This document shows, in pieces, positions 45,544 to 57,444 of a stretch of 64,000 nt of DNA. Within the stretch, counting starts at the first letter, position 1, and every line of letters begins with the position of its first letter. The translations under genes were made by a program, and so were the position numbers. The notes beneath the pieces are model-generated. The model made no database searches. It had not been told where the DNA came from and worked only from the letters and a program-made list of their open reading frames with translations. The stretch spans positions 21,434,748-21,498,747 of the forward strand of contig ML664199.1 of NCBI GenBank assembly GCA_007570785.1, read 5' to 3'. Source of the DNA: Antilocapra americana (taxonomy: Eukaryota; Chordata; Mammalia; Artiodactyla; Antilocapridae).

Positions 45544-45634
45544 AGAAGAAGAAAGGAAGGAAGGAGAGAGGTAGGGAGGAAGGGAGGAGAAAATAAGAGA
45601 AAAAGAGAAATAGAGAAAAAAGAAAAAAAGAAAG
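45544..45634 (+). repeat. Polypurine tract
   Basis: About 88 of 91 bases are purines, made of AAGG, GGAGG and GAAA units with three T interruptions. Long homopurine tracts can form triplex (H-) DNA. Confidence 0.9.
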
Positions 45635-45901
45635 ATGCTTAGGGTAAATTCCGTAGCTATTGTAAATATTTGAAGGCTATTTCTAAATGTGGAAGCATAT
45701 TGGTATATGCACCAAGTATACACCATTGCTAGTCTACTGTAGTTTGACAGGTGATACCTTAGTCTCTTCTAGAACATACAACATTCGTTCTCAGATTCTC
45801 AGGGTTCTGTGTCAACTGCTGCTGTGTACCAACCACCGACTTCTCTCTGTGTGATGTGACATTAATGAGAAAAGACAGGCTGCTTTTTTACCTCTTTGTA
45901 T

Positions 45902-46107
45902 GGGGGCTTCCCTGGTGGCTCAGAGGGTAAAGACTCTGCCTGCAATGTGGGAGACCCATGTTCAACTCCTGGGTCAGGAAGATTCCCTGGAGAAGGGAAT
46001 GTCTACCCACTCCAGTATTCTTGCCTGGAGAATTCCATGGACAGAGGAGCCTGGTGGGCTACAGCCCACCAGGGTCGGACCCAACAGAGTAACTAACACT
46101 TTCACCT
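45902..46107 (+). mobile_element. Bov-tA SINE
   Basis: Head GGCTTCCCTGGTGGCTCAGA, body, and end AGTAACTAACACTTTCACC. In place of the usual GTCCATGGGGTC block it has a small palindrome (GGGCTACAGCCC at 46056-46067). Confidence 0.92.
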
Positions 46108-46109
46108 TT

Positions 46110-49100
46110 ACTTATAGAAGCCACCCAGCACATATTCCAATGGCCATTACCTTGACATTCACTCTGATACATGGAAAATATTTCAACATACAAGTAGGCG
46201 TACACAAGTTTGATATGAAGTTTGTATGTCCCATGTACATGACAACATCCAGTATGCATACTCATTCAGGGTGGAATCTACAGAACTGTGTTTCTATAGC
46301 ATTTTAAGTTGACAAACTCCATTGAAGTGAACTCAATCAAAAGTAGAAGCTCTTTCTAAAGGAGCAATAAAATATTTCTAAGGCAACCTGAGTAACTTTT
46401 CAGTAATCCTGTATGGAAAGAAAAAAAAAAGTGCAGTCACCGTGTTTAATATCTTACTATACTAAGAGACAGTGACTACAAGCATCCTGTCTTCTGCCCT
46501 GACCTCCTGCCCCCATGATCTTTATTAGCTTTGTCCTGACAAGCTGACCTTCCCAAGCTCTACCCAGTTCTGACAGCCACATAAAACTCACAAACAGATA
46601 GGCAACCAGTGTAGCCTTTTCAGATTTAGGATCATGTTCAAGCTTATGAATCAGATTTTTCTATGTGTGGACATGACAACTATGGAAAAACTGTAATTTA
46701 GGACATATTCTCTTTATCCTTTTATGTTGAATTTCACTTTAATGTGATGCAAATGACAGTAAGAAATACATTCAGTGAATGTTAAAGCTTTCCCATTAAA
46801 AATTCTGTATGCGTTTTACATTCTAATTCATGTACAGTCAAAAACCCTGATAAAATCACAGTGCTGATTTGACTGCTGCACTTATCGTATTAATGAGGAT
46901 ACTTTATGCCTTTTGAAAATTGGGATATGGTCCATTATGTGATTGTAAATGATGTGATTGTATCACATAAATTTGTTATTCAATCCCACCCCTCCCTCCA
47001 GTCAGCTCTGTATATAAGAAGATTCATTGGTGAGCCAGAATTGAGGCTGGAAAACTGAACTGCAAATTAGACTTTTCTTTTGTCTTTATTTCCATTTATA
47101 GAAAAAAATATAATAGATACACATGTGTGTATATATTAGTGGCTGTAAGTATATATGTATGAACTTTTTCTCCTTCTTATTTTTTAAATATCCCTAAAAA
47201 CCACAGGGAAAAATGTACAAAGGAAGTCGAAGTGAAAAAACAAAGTAGCCAGGTCTGCAGCTCCTTGAGACGCATAGCTTCCCCCAACAGCCATGGCAAT
47301 TCCTCCACTTCTTAGCGGATTTTGGATTGCTATTGCTGGGAAATCTTCCCTTCTCTCACCTTAGAAGAACTGAAAAACTTGAGAGCAGTTCTTGGCCAAG
47401 GCTCCCTGATTTTGAGCTGCATTTGCATTCCTTTAAATATGTACTTCTCTTGCTATTGATTTATTTTTCTGTCCTGCCTGCCTCGTTAGTCATCCTCACC
47501 CCAAGGAACACCCAGTGGGGGTGATCTAAGAACACAAGAGTTCTTTGGCTTCTCTCTGCCCCTGGACCTTCTGTTTTTGAATATGAAGCACAGATGTCTA
47601 CCTTGGGAAAGGTCAAACAACTATTTTTTTTCCTTCTGGCCATAAATAAAGACCCAGACACCTAACCTGACATCAACATCTCTAAAGTCCCCACAGAACA
47701 AATTAGAGCCCCGACTACAGAAGTGGCTTCAGAACTCTGATTCAAACAAAGGAGAGGCCCCCTCAGCCTGTGGTAGAGGAACTCTCATACCCTCGAAGGG
47801 CTACACACTTGATTGCCCCTTACTGGCGGTTGCTTGTCTTATCTTGTGATTACCCGAGAGAAACCCCCAGACTGAGATGCCTTCTTCTTGCCCAAGCCAT
47901 GGCAGTTGCCAGTTGTTGCCTGTGCTTCTGTGCTTCTTAAACATTACCTTTGCCTTGGGATTCCTGAGGGCTTGCAGGCTGGATCTTACTTTGTCTTTAT
48001 CCTTCAAAAAAAAAAAATGTCTTCTGTTGCCTGGAACCTGGAGGCAGTGGTGATGCCCTTCACAATGGTGTATGTGAGTCCTTAGAGTTTGGAAATGCAA
48101 ATGTCCAAGTTCCTTACACCCACTTGGCTATCTTCCATTTCTAACTCTTGTTCTTGATTATCTTGGAACCTGACATTTAGGCTTTATCAAGCTCTGCATT
48201 TTCTCAGAGTTCAGCTATTATGGATGAAATTGGCTTTTTAAAAAAAGATGTATCTCTGTTGTGCTATAACATCAAAAGTACGGTACCATGTGTTCCCTCC
48301 CCTAGCCCCATGGGAAAGGAGAGATGCCATAGAAAATAATTTGCTTGGAAGAATATAAATATTATTATCAATTTTGTTTTTAAAATGACTTATGGGAACA
48401 GGTAAGGTACTTGATTAAGATATACCAAGTTCACAAGGGGTCTTTTATGATGGGAGGTAGGTTTTTTTTACCTTATTTCAGATTCACGACCAATGAGAAC
48501 TTTATACAGTGTTCTGGACAAAGCTTGCTACATCCTAATCTCTGCAAATCCACTTTGTTCTATTCACTGCTCTCCTTATTAATCAGTTCTACAGAGCTGT
48601 ATCCTTCTCAGTCCTGTTACACACACTGCATTTTTATGCTTCTGTTACCAAGTGGCCTTTTCTATATTTTTGCTTTATCTTGCATTCAGTTACTCATAGC
48701 TTGGTCTATAGAGTAGAATACCATCACTGCCTACATTTAGGAAACAGCACATTGTCATTTTGCTCCATGTATTTTACTTCTATCTCTTTTAGGAGGAAGC
48801 TCATTTTGAGGAATCTTGGCTCTGCGTTTGGGGAGGAATCATTTACCTTCTTTTATTCGGGCTGACATGTCTTTTCACTCCCTTTGTTAACAAAAATAAA
48901 AATCTTATTTACGTCTCCTCAGATCCTATTAGTTAGCTCAATTGACTAATTGTTGTAGTTTTAATAAAGACCAAGTCATTTTCTTGCTTTCAATCGTTAC
49001 TGGTCTATTTTGTGGGTTCCATAATGCCACATTCATAAGTCTGCTTCCTTTCTTTGGGAGCTTTTTCTGTTTCACACGTATGTGCAGCCTTACATACGTG

Positions 49101-49650
49101 GTCCATTTCCCTTTCGGGCATAGGAAATATGGCTAAACAACCCCCCTGTGAAAGAGCCGAGAGGAAGATATTAGGCTTCCCACTACTGCTCATCACCTTG
49201 GACGCTATGTCTAAGGCTCAGGGCAGCTTAGCATACTCAGTTCTATATGAATTCACACTGATGTTTCTTGCTTCATCTTTTCCAGTGTCTCAAGAATTCC
49301 TTAGAATAAATTTCCCTATGTAAAGATAGATCTCCCTCCCCTTTTCTCTTTTGACAATGCTGAGTAAATCAGGGTGTGGAATATTACCCATGCAAGCCAC
49401 TCTTGGAGAGGTATTGCTGGCGGAAGCCACGCTGTTCATATGCTATTCTATACCCAACTGTGGATAATAACAGAATCGATTTTACCCGAGGAAAGACAGA
49501 GGAACCTCAGGGCTGCTTCCTGCCTTATTTTGTTCTCAGGTTATTCTGCTTTGAATGGTAAGATCTCTCACTAGAATAGTGGCTCACATTTAGCTTTCTT
49601 TAAGGCAAATCCCTTGTGGGGGAACTTCCGGCATTGGACTGTGAGATATT
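46110..49650. other. Largest stretch without a recognised repeat
   Basis: 3.5 kb in which I recognise no repeat family with confidence. It includes an AT-rich part with ATGCAAAT (46748-46755) and TGATTGTA-type words (46700-47000), a GC-richer part at 47250-48000, and an A12 run at 48006-48017. Open frames up to about 100 residues (47801-48100, 48411-48716) show no domain. Conserved noncoding DNA or an unrecognised old repeat are both possible. Confidence 0.3.
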
Positions 49651-49657
49651 ACTATTC

Positions 49658-49727
49658 TGTGTGTGTGTGTGTGTGTATGTGTGTGTGCGTGCGCGCACAT
49701 GCACGCGCGCATATGTGTGTGTGTGTG
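49658..49727. repeat. 70-bp alternating purine/pyrimidine tract
   Basis: TG, TA, GC and AC dinucleotides follow one another without a single break in purine/pyrimidine alternation, including the GC-rich centre GTGCGTGCGCGCAC and ACGCGCGCAT (about 49685-49711). Such DNA is the classical Z-DNA former. It is likely also a polymorphic compound microsatellite. Confidence 0.95.
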
Positions 49728-49944
49728 ATCAGGTGATAACATGAATAAGCTTGTGTTTATAAATCCCCATAAATAATTTTTCAAGTTATTCTATTAAGAA
49801 AATAAATTTTAAACTGGAGACTAAAACTTGACATTTAGATCCTCTGAAAGTTGGGTTTGAAGAAGACTATTCCACAATAAATTGTTATATGACCACAAGT
49901 AAGTCAACCTTCATAAATTATAAGGACAATACTGATAAGAGCTG

Positions 49945-50195
49945 CTATAAATTGAGTGCTTACTACTACTTACGCATTTCCAATTGCTCCATGCATATTC
50001 ATTCACTAGATTCTTACAACAACCCCTCTAGGTATGTATGTATTATTATACCTATATTATATAGTTGTAGAAACTGAGGCGTAGAAAGAGGTTATTTTCT
50101 CTGTTCAAGCCATAGGTGCTAAGTGGCAGAGCCAAGATTCACATCAGGTGGCACTGGCTCCTGAGTCTCAACTCTTAAATATTGCCCTTTCCACC
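49945..50195 (-). mobile_element. MIR SINE
   Basis: Reversed MIR over most of its length: AATTGAGTGCTTACTACTAC, TTCTTACAACAACCCCTCTAG, GTAGAAACTGAGGCGTAG, TAAGTGGCAGAGCCAAGAT. Confidence 0.85.
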
Positions 50196-50199
50196 TCCT

Positions 50200-51640
50200 C
50201 AAGGGAACAATCTACAGCCTCTTATGTAGCGAGCATCTAGTCAGCAGGATGCTTTATGAATAACTTAAGAAAATTCTGATGAAATAACATATATAATTGT
50301 AATGATGTCTTTGTAGTTTTTTCAACTCTATTATCTCTTAATGTTAAAATTGCAAGCAAGTGATCTTGAATCACGTAGAGAATTCAGGGAAGTTAACATT
50401 AGTGATTGTTGCTTTTAAAAAAATCCAAATCTGGTTTGTTTGTTATATGATTCCTCACATGATTACCTTCAGTTTATATCTCTGCCTCACTTTTTACTTT
50501 CTGTGGATGCTCACTGATGCTTTTATGAGGGTAAGAATCGACAAGAAGTCTCAGTTTCTGCCTGTGCTTAAAATGTGCACCACCACACGTGTGTCCCAGA
50601 GCTGATCTTCACAATTAGGCATTTTCGAAGGAAGACAGTGAAAGTGTAAGGGTCTGCCCTCACACCAGCTTCCTGGGCTTTGTTAACATCAGATCAGATT
50701 CTGCCCCAGAGTTGTCATGAAGGTTCTGGAGAATCCTGTATACACAAAGAATGAACTGGATGTCCGAGAATTTTGAGAGTTCAAGGAATATTTGATTTTA
50801 CATATTATCTATTACTTTCTGAAGATAGCTTGCTTCTAGGTCATATCAAATTAAGAATAGGGAATGAAATGCTTTGTTGATCTTACACAGGTATTGCCCA
50901 TTGAAATGTATGAATAAGCATCAAATTGGTGGTCAGGAATTACAAATCAGTACAAGTTAGCATCAATATCATAAACCTTTTGGGGGCCCCCAAAGAATTC
51001 TTTATCTCTGATTCTGGTTCCAATCAAGTCTTCACTATTCAAGCCATACATCAGATCAAGAATAAGTGGAGCCCCAAAGTCAAACCAGTCTATCAAAATA
51101 ATTATCTTTAATTAATATAATTATTGATCATGTAGTAGAAGTCACCGTCTAAAGGATATAAGGCTTTTAGGATTTCATGGGAATGCTTTACAACTTAATT
51201 ATGTTTCCCTGGGAGATTAGAACATAATTCAATTTATTTTTCCCATGTGTTTCATCAATCATTGTGTGAATAGAAGGAATATCATAATCTCATTTCTATG
51301 TCAATTCCTGCAGAATTTACACAAGCTTTTTCAGTAGTATAGAGCTGATTATAGGCCCTCCCACCGGGGATGATCCCCTACAGCACTGTAGCATTGGTGC
51401 CACATTCTGTTGGTTTTGTGGTATATGGTAAGGTCAGCTGCGAAAGGCATGGGATTACTGTGTTCCAACTTCCACAGCAAACCCAGTTGAGGCCTATGTA
51501 GCCCTTCCTTCTTAGATGTGTCAGGATCTGTGTTCTTCTCTGGGTCTTGATTTCCTTATCCAAGGAGGCAAAGGTTGACTAGACTTTCTTCCACTTGCAA
51601 TGCTCTAGTCTTGCTTGCAGTTTAGCTTTCTCTGTTTACA
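50200..51640. other. Unique sequence
   Basis: No repeat family or gene recognised. Confidence 0.35.
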
Positions 51641-51642
51641 GT

Positions 51643-51805
51643 CATGTGTCTCAAAGTTTAACATACTTAGGAATCACTGGGGATCTTGTGAAAATACAGA
51701 TTCTGATTCAGTAGGTCAAGGTGAGACTGGGGCTCCTGCCTTTCTAACAAACTCGCAAGCGATGCTGGAGCTGCTCGCCTGTGAACCACACTTCTAGTAG
51801 CAAGG
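51643..51805 (+). mobile_element. MER5A-like hAT-Charlie fossil
   Basis: TGTCTCAAAGTTTAACATAC, GAATCACTGGGGATCTTGTG, ACAGATTCTGATTCAGTAGG, and GTGAACCACACTTC at the end follow the MER5A consensus. Confidence 0.85.
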
Positions 51806-53840
51806 ATCTCAATGATGCACAGAGCCAAGGTGGGGAAAGGCAAGCTCTTGTCTTCCCTTGGGAACACATCCATTTGCTCCCTCCCAGGGCTGTCATTCTC
51901 AGCTCTCTTCTGCAGAGCACTGCAGTGTGCCTCCTCTTTTGAGTTCCACCAAGAAGAAATAGGATTTCAAGAAGACCGGGTGCATCCATACGGAGCACAA
52001 AAATTCCTTCTCCAGGAGGGAAACCACAGAGCTTATCAAGGAAGTCGTGTGCCTCTAATGCCAGCCATCCCCAGCCTGCTGAACTATGAAATAAATGAGG
52101 TGGAGTTTAATTTTAGGGTCTACAAATTTGTAATGTGTTCATCACTCCTGTTGCCATTTTGCATGGCAGGCTGACGTTGACAGACATGTTTTGTGAGGAG
52201 AGCTGCATCTGGTTTAACGAAACCCTTGCGTCCTGTCCTCTCCTGGCCCTCCTCTAATCTCCATTCACAGCTATGAGAGAGATACGATTCCCAGTAGAGG
52301 TTTTCACATCTGCAAACCTGTATCCCTTTTGCTTTCCCAGGGGCAGGTTCTTTGGGGGATTTTTCCCAAGCGTGACTGCAGGCTGGTCTCCCAGCAGAGG
52401 GCGCACTGCCCCAGTGTCGTGGCCCCAGAGCTGTTCCCTCTACCTCTGGGGTGGACTGCTATCCCGCTAGGCTGGCTAGGGCTGCAGGAGGATCAGAAGT
52501 GGGCTCTCTCGGAAGAAAGGAGATGAAGAACATTTTAAGGGAGAAAATCAAATCAAATCATTCCAGATCTGAATCAGTGACTTTTAAAATCAAAGGTCTA
52601 CCTGGATGCTGTTAATGGGCAGCTTGTCATAATTCTTAGCCCTTAGAAGACAAACTATTTTTTCTCAGAACTTCCCTGAACCTTGCATTATCCAGCATTT
52701 GTATCTTTCACTTTAATGAGCGCTAAATAAGAATGATATAAAGGATTTTAATAATTCTCACTGGACAGTTAATTAAGCAGTGAGAAGTCTTTAGAATTGC
52801 TACTCTTTCTACCTTTTACAGACAAGTGCTTCCACAGATTCCGAGGAAAGAGGTCACATTTATACATACATATATAAAATGATGTGTGGGTTAGTAATTT
52901 TTTCACTAACAAATGACCTCCCTAACGAGCTGGAATAGTGAAATAAAAAAAAATCCACCTTTTTGTGGCCCACTTTTTCCTGAACTCTACTCTCCACTTT
53001 CCTCCAAGTTCTTTGCACAGGAAATGAATTCCCTCTGCCTTTGGGGGGCAGGGGGTGGGGTCTTGAATGTGTTGATTTCGAGTTTTTCAAGTTTTCTGCT
53101 CTTCTGTAAATCATACGGGCATGACCCAGCCCAGTCATTCATTACAAAATTCTTTTCTTTCTTTTTTAAAAACAGCTTCTGTTTTTCCTCATTTTTGATG
53201 GATCCTACCACAAACTTCAGCAAGAGTGAGTGCAGACGACCATAACATTACTCTCACATAGAGGGTATTTTATTAAGTCCAGCAGTTAAAAATGTACAAA
53301 GTTCCTTGTAATAATCCATTCATTCTGTTCTCGCCTGATTCTTGGAGTAAGCCTGCACAATTATTCAAATCCCAGCTTTTAGCTACAGCATACACCTCGC
53401 CATGGGGCTATGCCTCTGTAATCTTGCTTTGGTCTTGCATGTCAAATGGAATTAACTCCCATAAGAAATGTGTGCGAAGACAACCCAAAGTGTCTAATCC
53501 TGCTGCTGTCTTAAATTTCTGAAACTCTGAGCTGTCATCTTTTTCTATTGCTTTGTTGAAGTTCTCACTTATGCTTCAGTCCATCCAAAGCTGAAGTTTA
53601 GGAACATTTGCATTTTTATATATTTTTTTCAGTTATGCTCTCTCTTGGCCTTTTCACATGTTCTCTTTGTAGCAGCAGGATTTTTTTTCTTCCTTCAAAT
53701 TCCAAGACCATTTTATACACAGTGGAATTTCAATGGAAAGTGAATTCACTGTTTTTCCTGAAAGTATACACAAGTTGAAACACAGACAACTCTAGATTGT
53801 GAAGATTCACAAGCCAAATCCAAAGAGATATGAGTAAAGA
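51806..53840. other. Unique, locally GC-rich sequence
   Basis: About 2 kb without a recognised repeat. GC content is higher at 52180-52520, around the CTCF motif. A G-rich run (GGGGGGCAGGGGGTGGGG) lies at 53043-53060. No exon with convincing splice sites. Confidence 0.35.
52391..52404 (+). promoter_or_regulatory. Strong CTCF core motif
   Basis: CCAGCAGAGGGCGC agrees with the CTCF core consensus CCASYAGRKGGCRS at all 14 positions, in a GC-richer, repeat-free stretch. CTCF is the zinc-finger protein that anchors chromatin loops together with cohesin. The motif is in forward orientation. Occupancy cannot be told from sequence alone. Confidence 0.65.
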
Positions 53841-53842
53841 TG

Positions 53843-53885
<43 letters not shown>
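53841..53885 (+). repeat. (TG)n microsatellite
   Basis: About 22 TG units with one C interruption near 53849. Confidence 0.97.
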
Positions 53886-53886
<1 letters not shown>

Positions 53887-53889
53887 TTA

Positions 53890-55035
53890 GTATTATAGGA
53901 GAGAGAGGAGAGAAAAAATAATATCATTATTACTATACCTTAGCCACTCAACCTAGCTAATCACAAAAACTAATTCTGTCTCGATTGAATCTCAAATGGT
54001 ATCATCTCCCTCATGAATGAAATGCTTGGTGGAATGAGCTTGGTTAGTCTACTTGCATGTGGTATCAAGAGTAGATTAGCTTGATGAGCAGTTTCAGGCT
54101 TTTTCTTCCTTCTCTAGGGGGCCTGCTGTTTAAAAATACTGTCATCTTCCTTCCTCACTATACTCTGAACTCTACTTACAGTGTCCTATGATTCTTAGAC
54201 ATGAAGAATCTGGAAAAATACTCAGCATCTGGAAGACAAAACAACAACTTAAGTATTTGTTGAATTCCTTAGAATGAGTAGCAACAGTTTATTCTCTTCT
54301 CTCTGAGTAGCTTATCCTGTTGCCTCAATTTACAAATTAAATCACTCAATCTGTATATGATAGCTGCCTAGGGTTTTTGTAAACTTCTCTCACAGCCTGT
54401 GTGTTCAGTCTGATAATTACGCATGGTTCATATTTTTAAATGACCAGTTATTCAGCACTGTGGGTTTTTTGAGGTGTCTTGACTAAGTGAGGTGTGGAAG
54501 GGTAAGATCGTTAACTTGTATGGTGGATATTTAATAAGTGGTAAACCGCAACATTCTCCATTTGAAAGTTAATTTAGGCCACTAGATGACTGGGCTTGTG
54601 CAGAAAACATGTTCATGGTTTAGCCATGGAAACAGTCACAACACTGAGCTAAAAATAATGGCCTTAAGAGACATTTTTACTGATCATTTCAAAATGCTTC
54701 TTGTTTTGTTTTTAAGTCACATTTTGGAGGAAATGCTCATAGAACCAGCTCCTTTTGATACTTGAAAGTTGTACTTAGGCCAGGCCTGTAGAATTTAAGA
54801 TGAAGAGTGGCATCAGGGCACAGCTGGGTGACCAAACTGTGTTTGTAACGTTATGTGCAAGAATGTTTCTTACAAGATAATCAACTTTTGTATTCTCTTG
54901 AATCTCTTGGCCTAGTTAATAATGGCCTTTACTATGTGATGCAACTAGTTTGGGCACAAGATAACTCTCTAGTATCAAATAGCTTATTTTATCCAAATTG
55001 GGCTTGAGTTTGTAGAGGAGCTCTCCTATACTGAT
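53890..55035. other. Unique sequence
   Basis: No recognised repeat or gene. Confidence 0.35.
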
Positions 55036-55054
55036 AGGCCAAATAATATGAATT

Positions 55055-55268
55055 GGGGCTTTCTGGGTGGCGCAGTAGAAAAGCATTCACCTGTCAGTGC
55101 AGGAGACTCAAGAGACGTGAGTTCAATCCCTGCATCAAGAAGATCCTCTGGAGGAGGAAATGGCAACTCAGTCCAATATTCTTGCCTGAAAAATCCCATG
55201 GACAGTGGGGCCTGGAGAGTTCTATAGGGCTGGAAAGAGTTGGGCATGACTGGGCAACCAAGCAAGCA
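55055..55268 (+). mobile_element. Bov-tA SINE variant with 15-bp target duplication
   Basis: The head GGGGCTTTCTGGGTGGCGC carries a stem extension (ACTCAAGAGACGTGAG) before the B box (GTTCAATCC). CAAATAATATGAATT at 55040-55054 is repeated exactly at 55269-55283. Confidence 0.93.
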
Positions 55269-55283
55269 CAAATAATATGAATT

Positions 55284-55980
55284 ATGTTTCTGTGGACTCA
55301 CTGTTTCTTCATGATGAGGGTACTGTAGTAAGACAATATATTTTACTGTACAATGTATAACTTTGGCTAATAGGATTGGAAAAGCACACTAAATGTAAAT
55401 GTCCTTTCTGCATCTGGATAGTGAAGTTACATTGTCTTATCACATATCTTCATGCTATCCTAGGATCCAGTGATATTTAGTACAAGGGGAACAGGTGATA
55501 GCAGCATAACAGGCAAATGTGATGAAGATGTAACCACAGTAAAGTGGTATCAAGGAGGCCACTGCATGATGCTGGGGCTCTGTTGGACTGGCTGATTCCA
55601 AGTTGTTTTTAATAGAACATTAATAATTCTGTTTGACATCTCTCTGTGATAGACATACCATAAACTTGGTCCATGAAGTCTTCCACTTAATTTTAAATTG
55701 CCTTACTGCCACTGGAGCATTTTGAAACCGGATATTGAAAGAATCTATGTCTTGACTTCCCACTCATCCACACGCCAGTGGGTCTCTAGGCACATCATGA
55801 ACAAAATTTTGAGCTCAAATGACACTTCATCCTCAGCAGCACTTGGAGGAGAAAACTGGCACATGAGGCAAATATTCTGGCCCCATTCCAAAATCTCTGC
55901 CTCCTATCTTGTATATGCCATCGTTTCACCAAATAAAGCTCATATCACAATCCAAGAGCCATAAAAATTCAAAACTGAAA
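55284..55980. other. Unrecognised sequence
   Basis: The 3' part (55560-55970) has the look of an old retroelement (AAATAAAGCTCATATC near 55931) but I cannot assign a family. An 88-residue frame at 55698-55964 is without known domain. Confidence 0.3.
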
Positions 55981-55984
55981 ACTA

Positions 55985-56178
55985 CTAGTCACTTAGTTGT
56001 GTCCGACTCTTTGCAACTCCATGGACTGTAGCCCACCAGGCTCCTCTGTCCATGTAATTCTCCAGGCAGTAATACTAGAGTAGGTTACCATTTCCTTCTC
56101 CAGGGGATCTTCCCAACCCAGGGATCAAACCCAGGACTCCTGCTTTGCAGGCAGACTCTTTACCATCTGAGCCACCAG
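55985..56178 (-). mobile_element. Bov-tA SINE (host of a second SINE)
   Basis: CTAGTCACTTAGTTGTGTCC to CATCTGAGCCACCAG. Its head end is interrupted by the next SINE; the few remaining bases may continue at 56396. Confidence 0.9.
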
Positions 56179-56383
56179 TAGTAGCATTAGTTTCTCAGTC
56201 ATGCCTGACTCTTTGCGACCCCATGGACTGTAGCCCTCCAGGCTCCTCTGTCCATAGAATTCTCCAGGCAAGAATACTGGAGTGGATTGCCATTCCCATC
56301 TCCAGAGGATCTTGCCAACCTAGGGACTGAATCCAGTCTTCTGCATTGCTAGCAGATTCTTTACCGTCTGAGCTACAGGAAAG
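56177..56383 (-). mobile_element. Bov-tA SINE inserted in a Bov-tA SINE
   Basis: TTTCTCAGTCATGCCTGACTC to CCGTCTGAGCTACAGG. ATCTGAGCCACC of the host SINE (56165-56176) is repeated exactly at 56384-56395 on the other side, as expected for a target duplication. Confidence 0.92.
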
Positions 56384-56399
56384 ATCTGAGCCACCGAGA

Positions 56400-57190
56400 A
56401 AGTATAAACATTCAGGTCTAGACTTACAACACCTAGTTGTTTATCTGGCCATCTCTGCATCAGAATAACCTAGACAAAATGGACCTGGCGTTGTCATCCC
56501 TACTGTTTCTCACTTATGGCTCTTTTTAGCCTGAGACAAGTGGGCAAACATCATTTGAGTCTTTCAGGTGCCATTTTTCTCATCCATTACTTAAAATGAA
56601 TGTCGTTTTCATTGGTTTGTTCTTCCTCCTTCCCATTCTCGTTTCATTTTTGTTATTTGTTCTACATTAATTTGAAATGCCTAGCATCTGATTGTAATTG
56701 GGTGAGGAGGCTCGGGAGACTTCCAGCAAGAGTGGGTCTCCTCAAAAGGGTCTTTCGGACACAACAGAATGAGCCTTTATTTAGTATCCCAGAAATAACA
56801 AAACTGGAAGCAAGCAAGACTGCAGCGCCTGTGCTTCCAAGCAGCAGCAACTTAGTGAAACACTCCTGTCCCTTGGGTGTGAACAGACCGCCCCTTGGCT
56901 CAGTTGGACTGCCGTGTCCCTGGCTGCCGGCTCTCTGGGCCAACAGAAACAAGCATAACAAAACCCACAGAGAAAGTGTCAACAGAAACCTTCTCTAGGA
57001 GCTCAGCTTTTGGAAATGGACTGGATTTTCAGTCTGTACAAAAGCTCTGGGCAAGGTTTCATTGACTGTGGCCTCGTACCCACCATTGTGACTTCTGTCC
57101 ATGAGGTGGGACAGGTGGCTTACAAGGCACAATTGATCTATTTCCTCCATGATTCCTGTCTATCAAATGAAGATTTGGGGAGAGAAATAA
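56400..57190. other. Unique sequence, GC-richer at 56700-56940
   Basis: Overlapping open frames on both strands (56600-56998 plus, 56662-56982 minus) arise from the GC-rich part. No domain and no splice logic were found. Confidence 0.3.
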
Positions 57191-57194
57191 ACTC

Positions 57195-57440
57195 TGGATT
57201 TTGCAGAGAATCACTTGGGTTTAAAGACCAGCTCTGTAGCCTGAGAAAATGATTCTAACCCTCAGTTTCTCCCTTGATTAAACTGGAGATAGCAATGTTT
57301 CCTTTTCTGATTGTGGTGATCAAATGAAATACAGAGATGTGTTAACATTGAGAAGAATATCACAGTGTTTATACCAGCATAGCTTGGTGTGCAGAACCAA
57401 TGAAACCACAGGTTTAATGTGCTTGAAAAATAGGGAAGCC
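57195..57440 (+). mobile_element. MIR SINE
   Basis: GACCAGCTCTGTAGCCTGAG, CCCTCAGTTTCTCCCTTG, GGTGATCAAATGAAATACAG in MIR order. Confidence 0.7.
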
Positions 57441-57444
57441 CTGT

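Noticed and set aside
47250..48020. Processed retrocopy ending in the A12 run at 48006
   Set aside because: No polyadenylation signal just upstream, no target duplication seen and no recognisable gene sequence.
49590..49784. His/Thr-rich small protein
   Set aside because: It is a translation of the TG/CA microsatellite.
56600..56998. Coding exon in overlapping 132- and 106-residue frames
   Set aside because: Both strands are open because of local GC content; no domain, no splice pair, no neighbouring exon.
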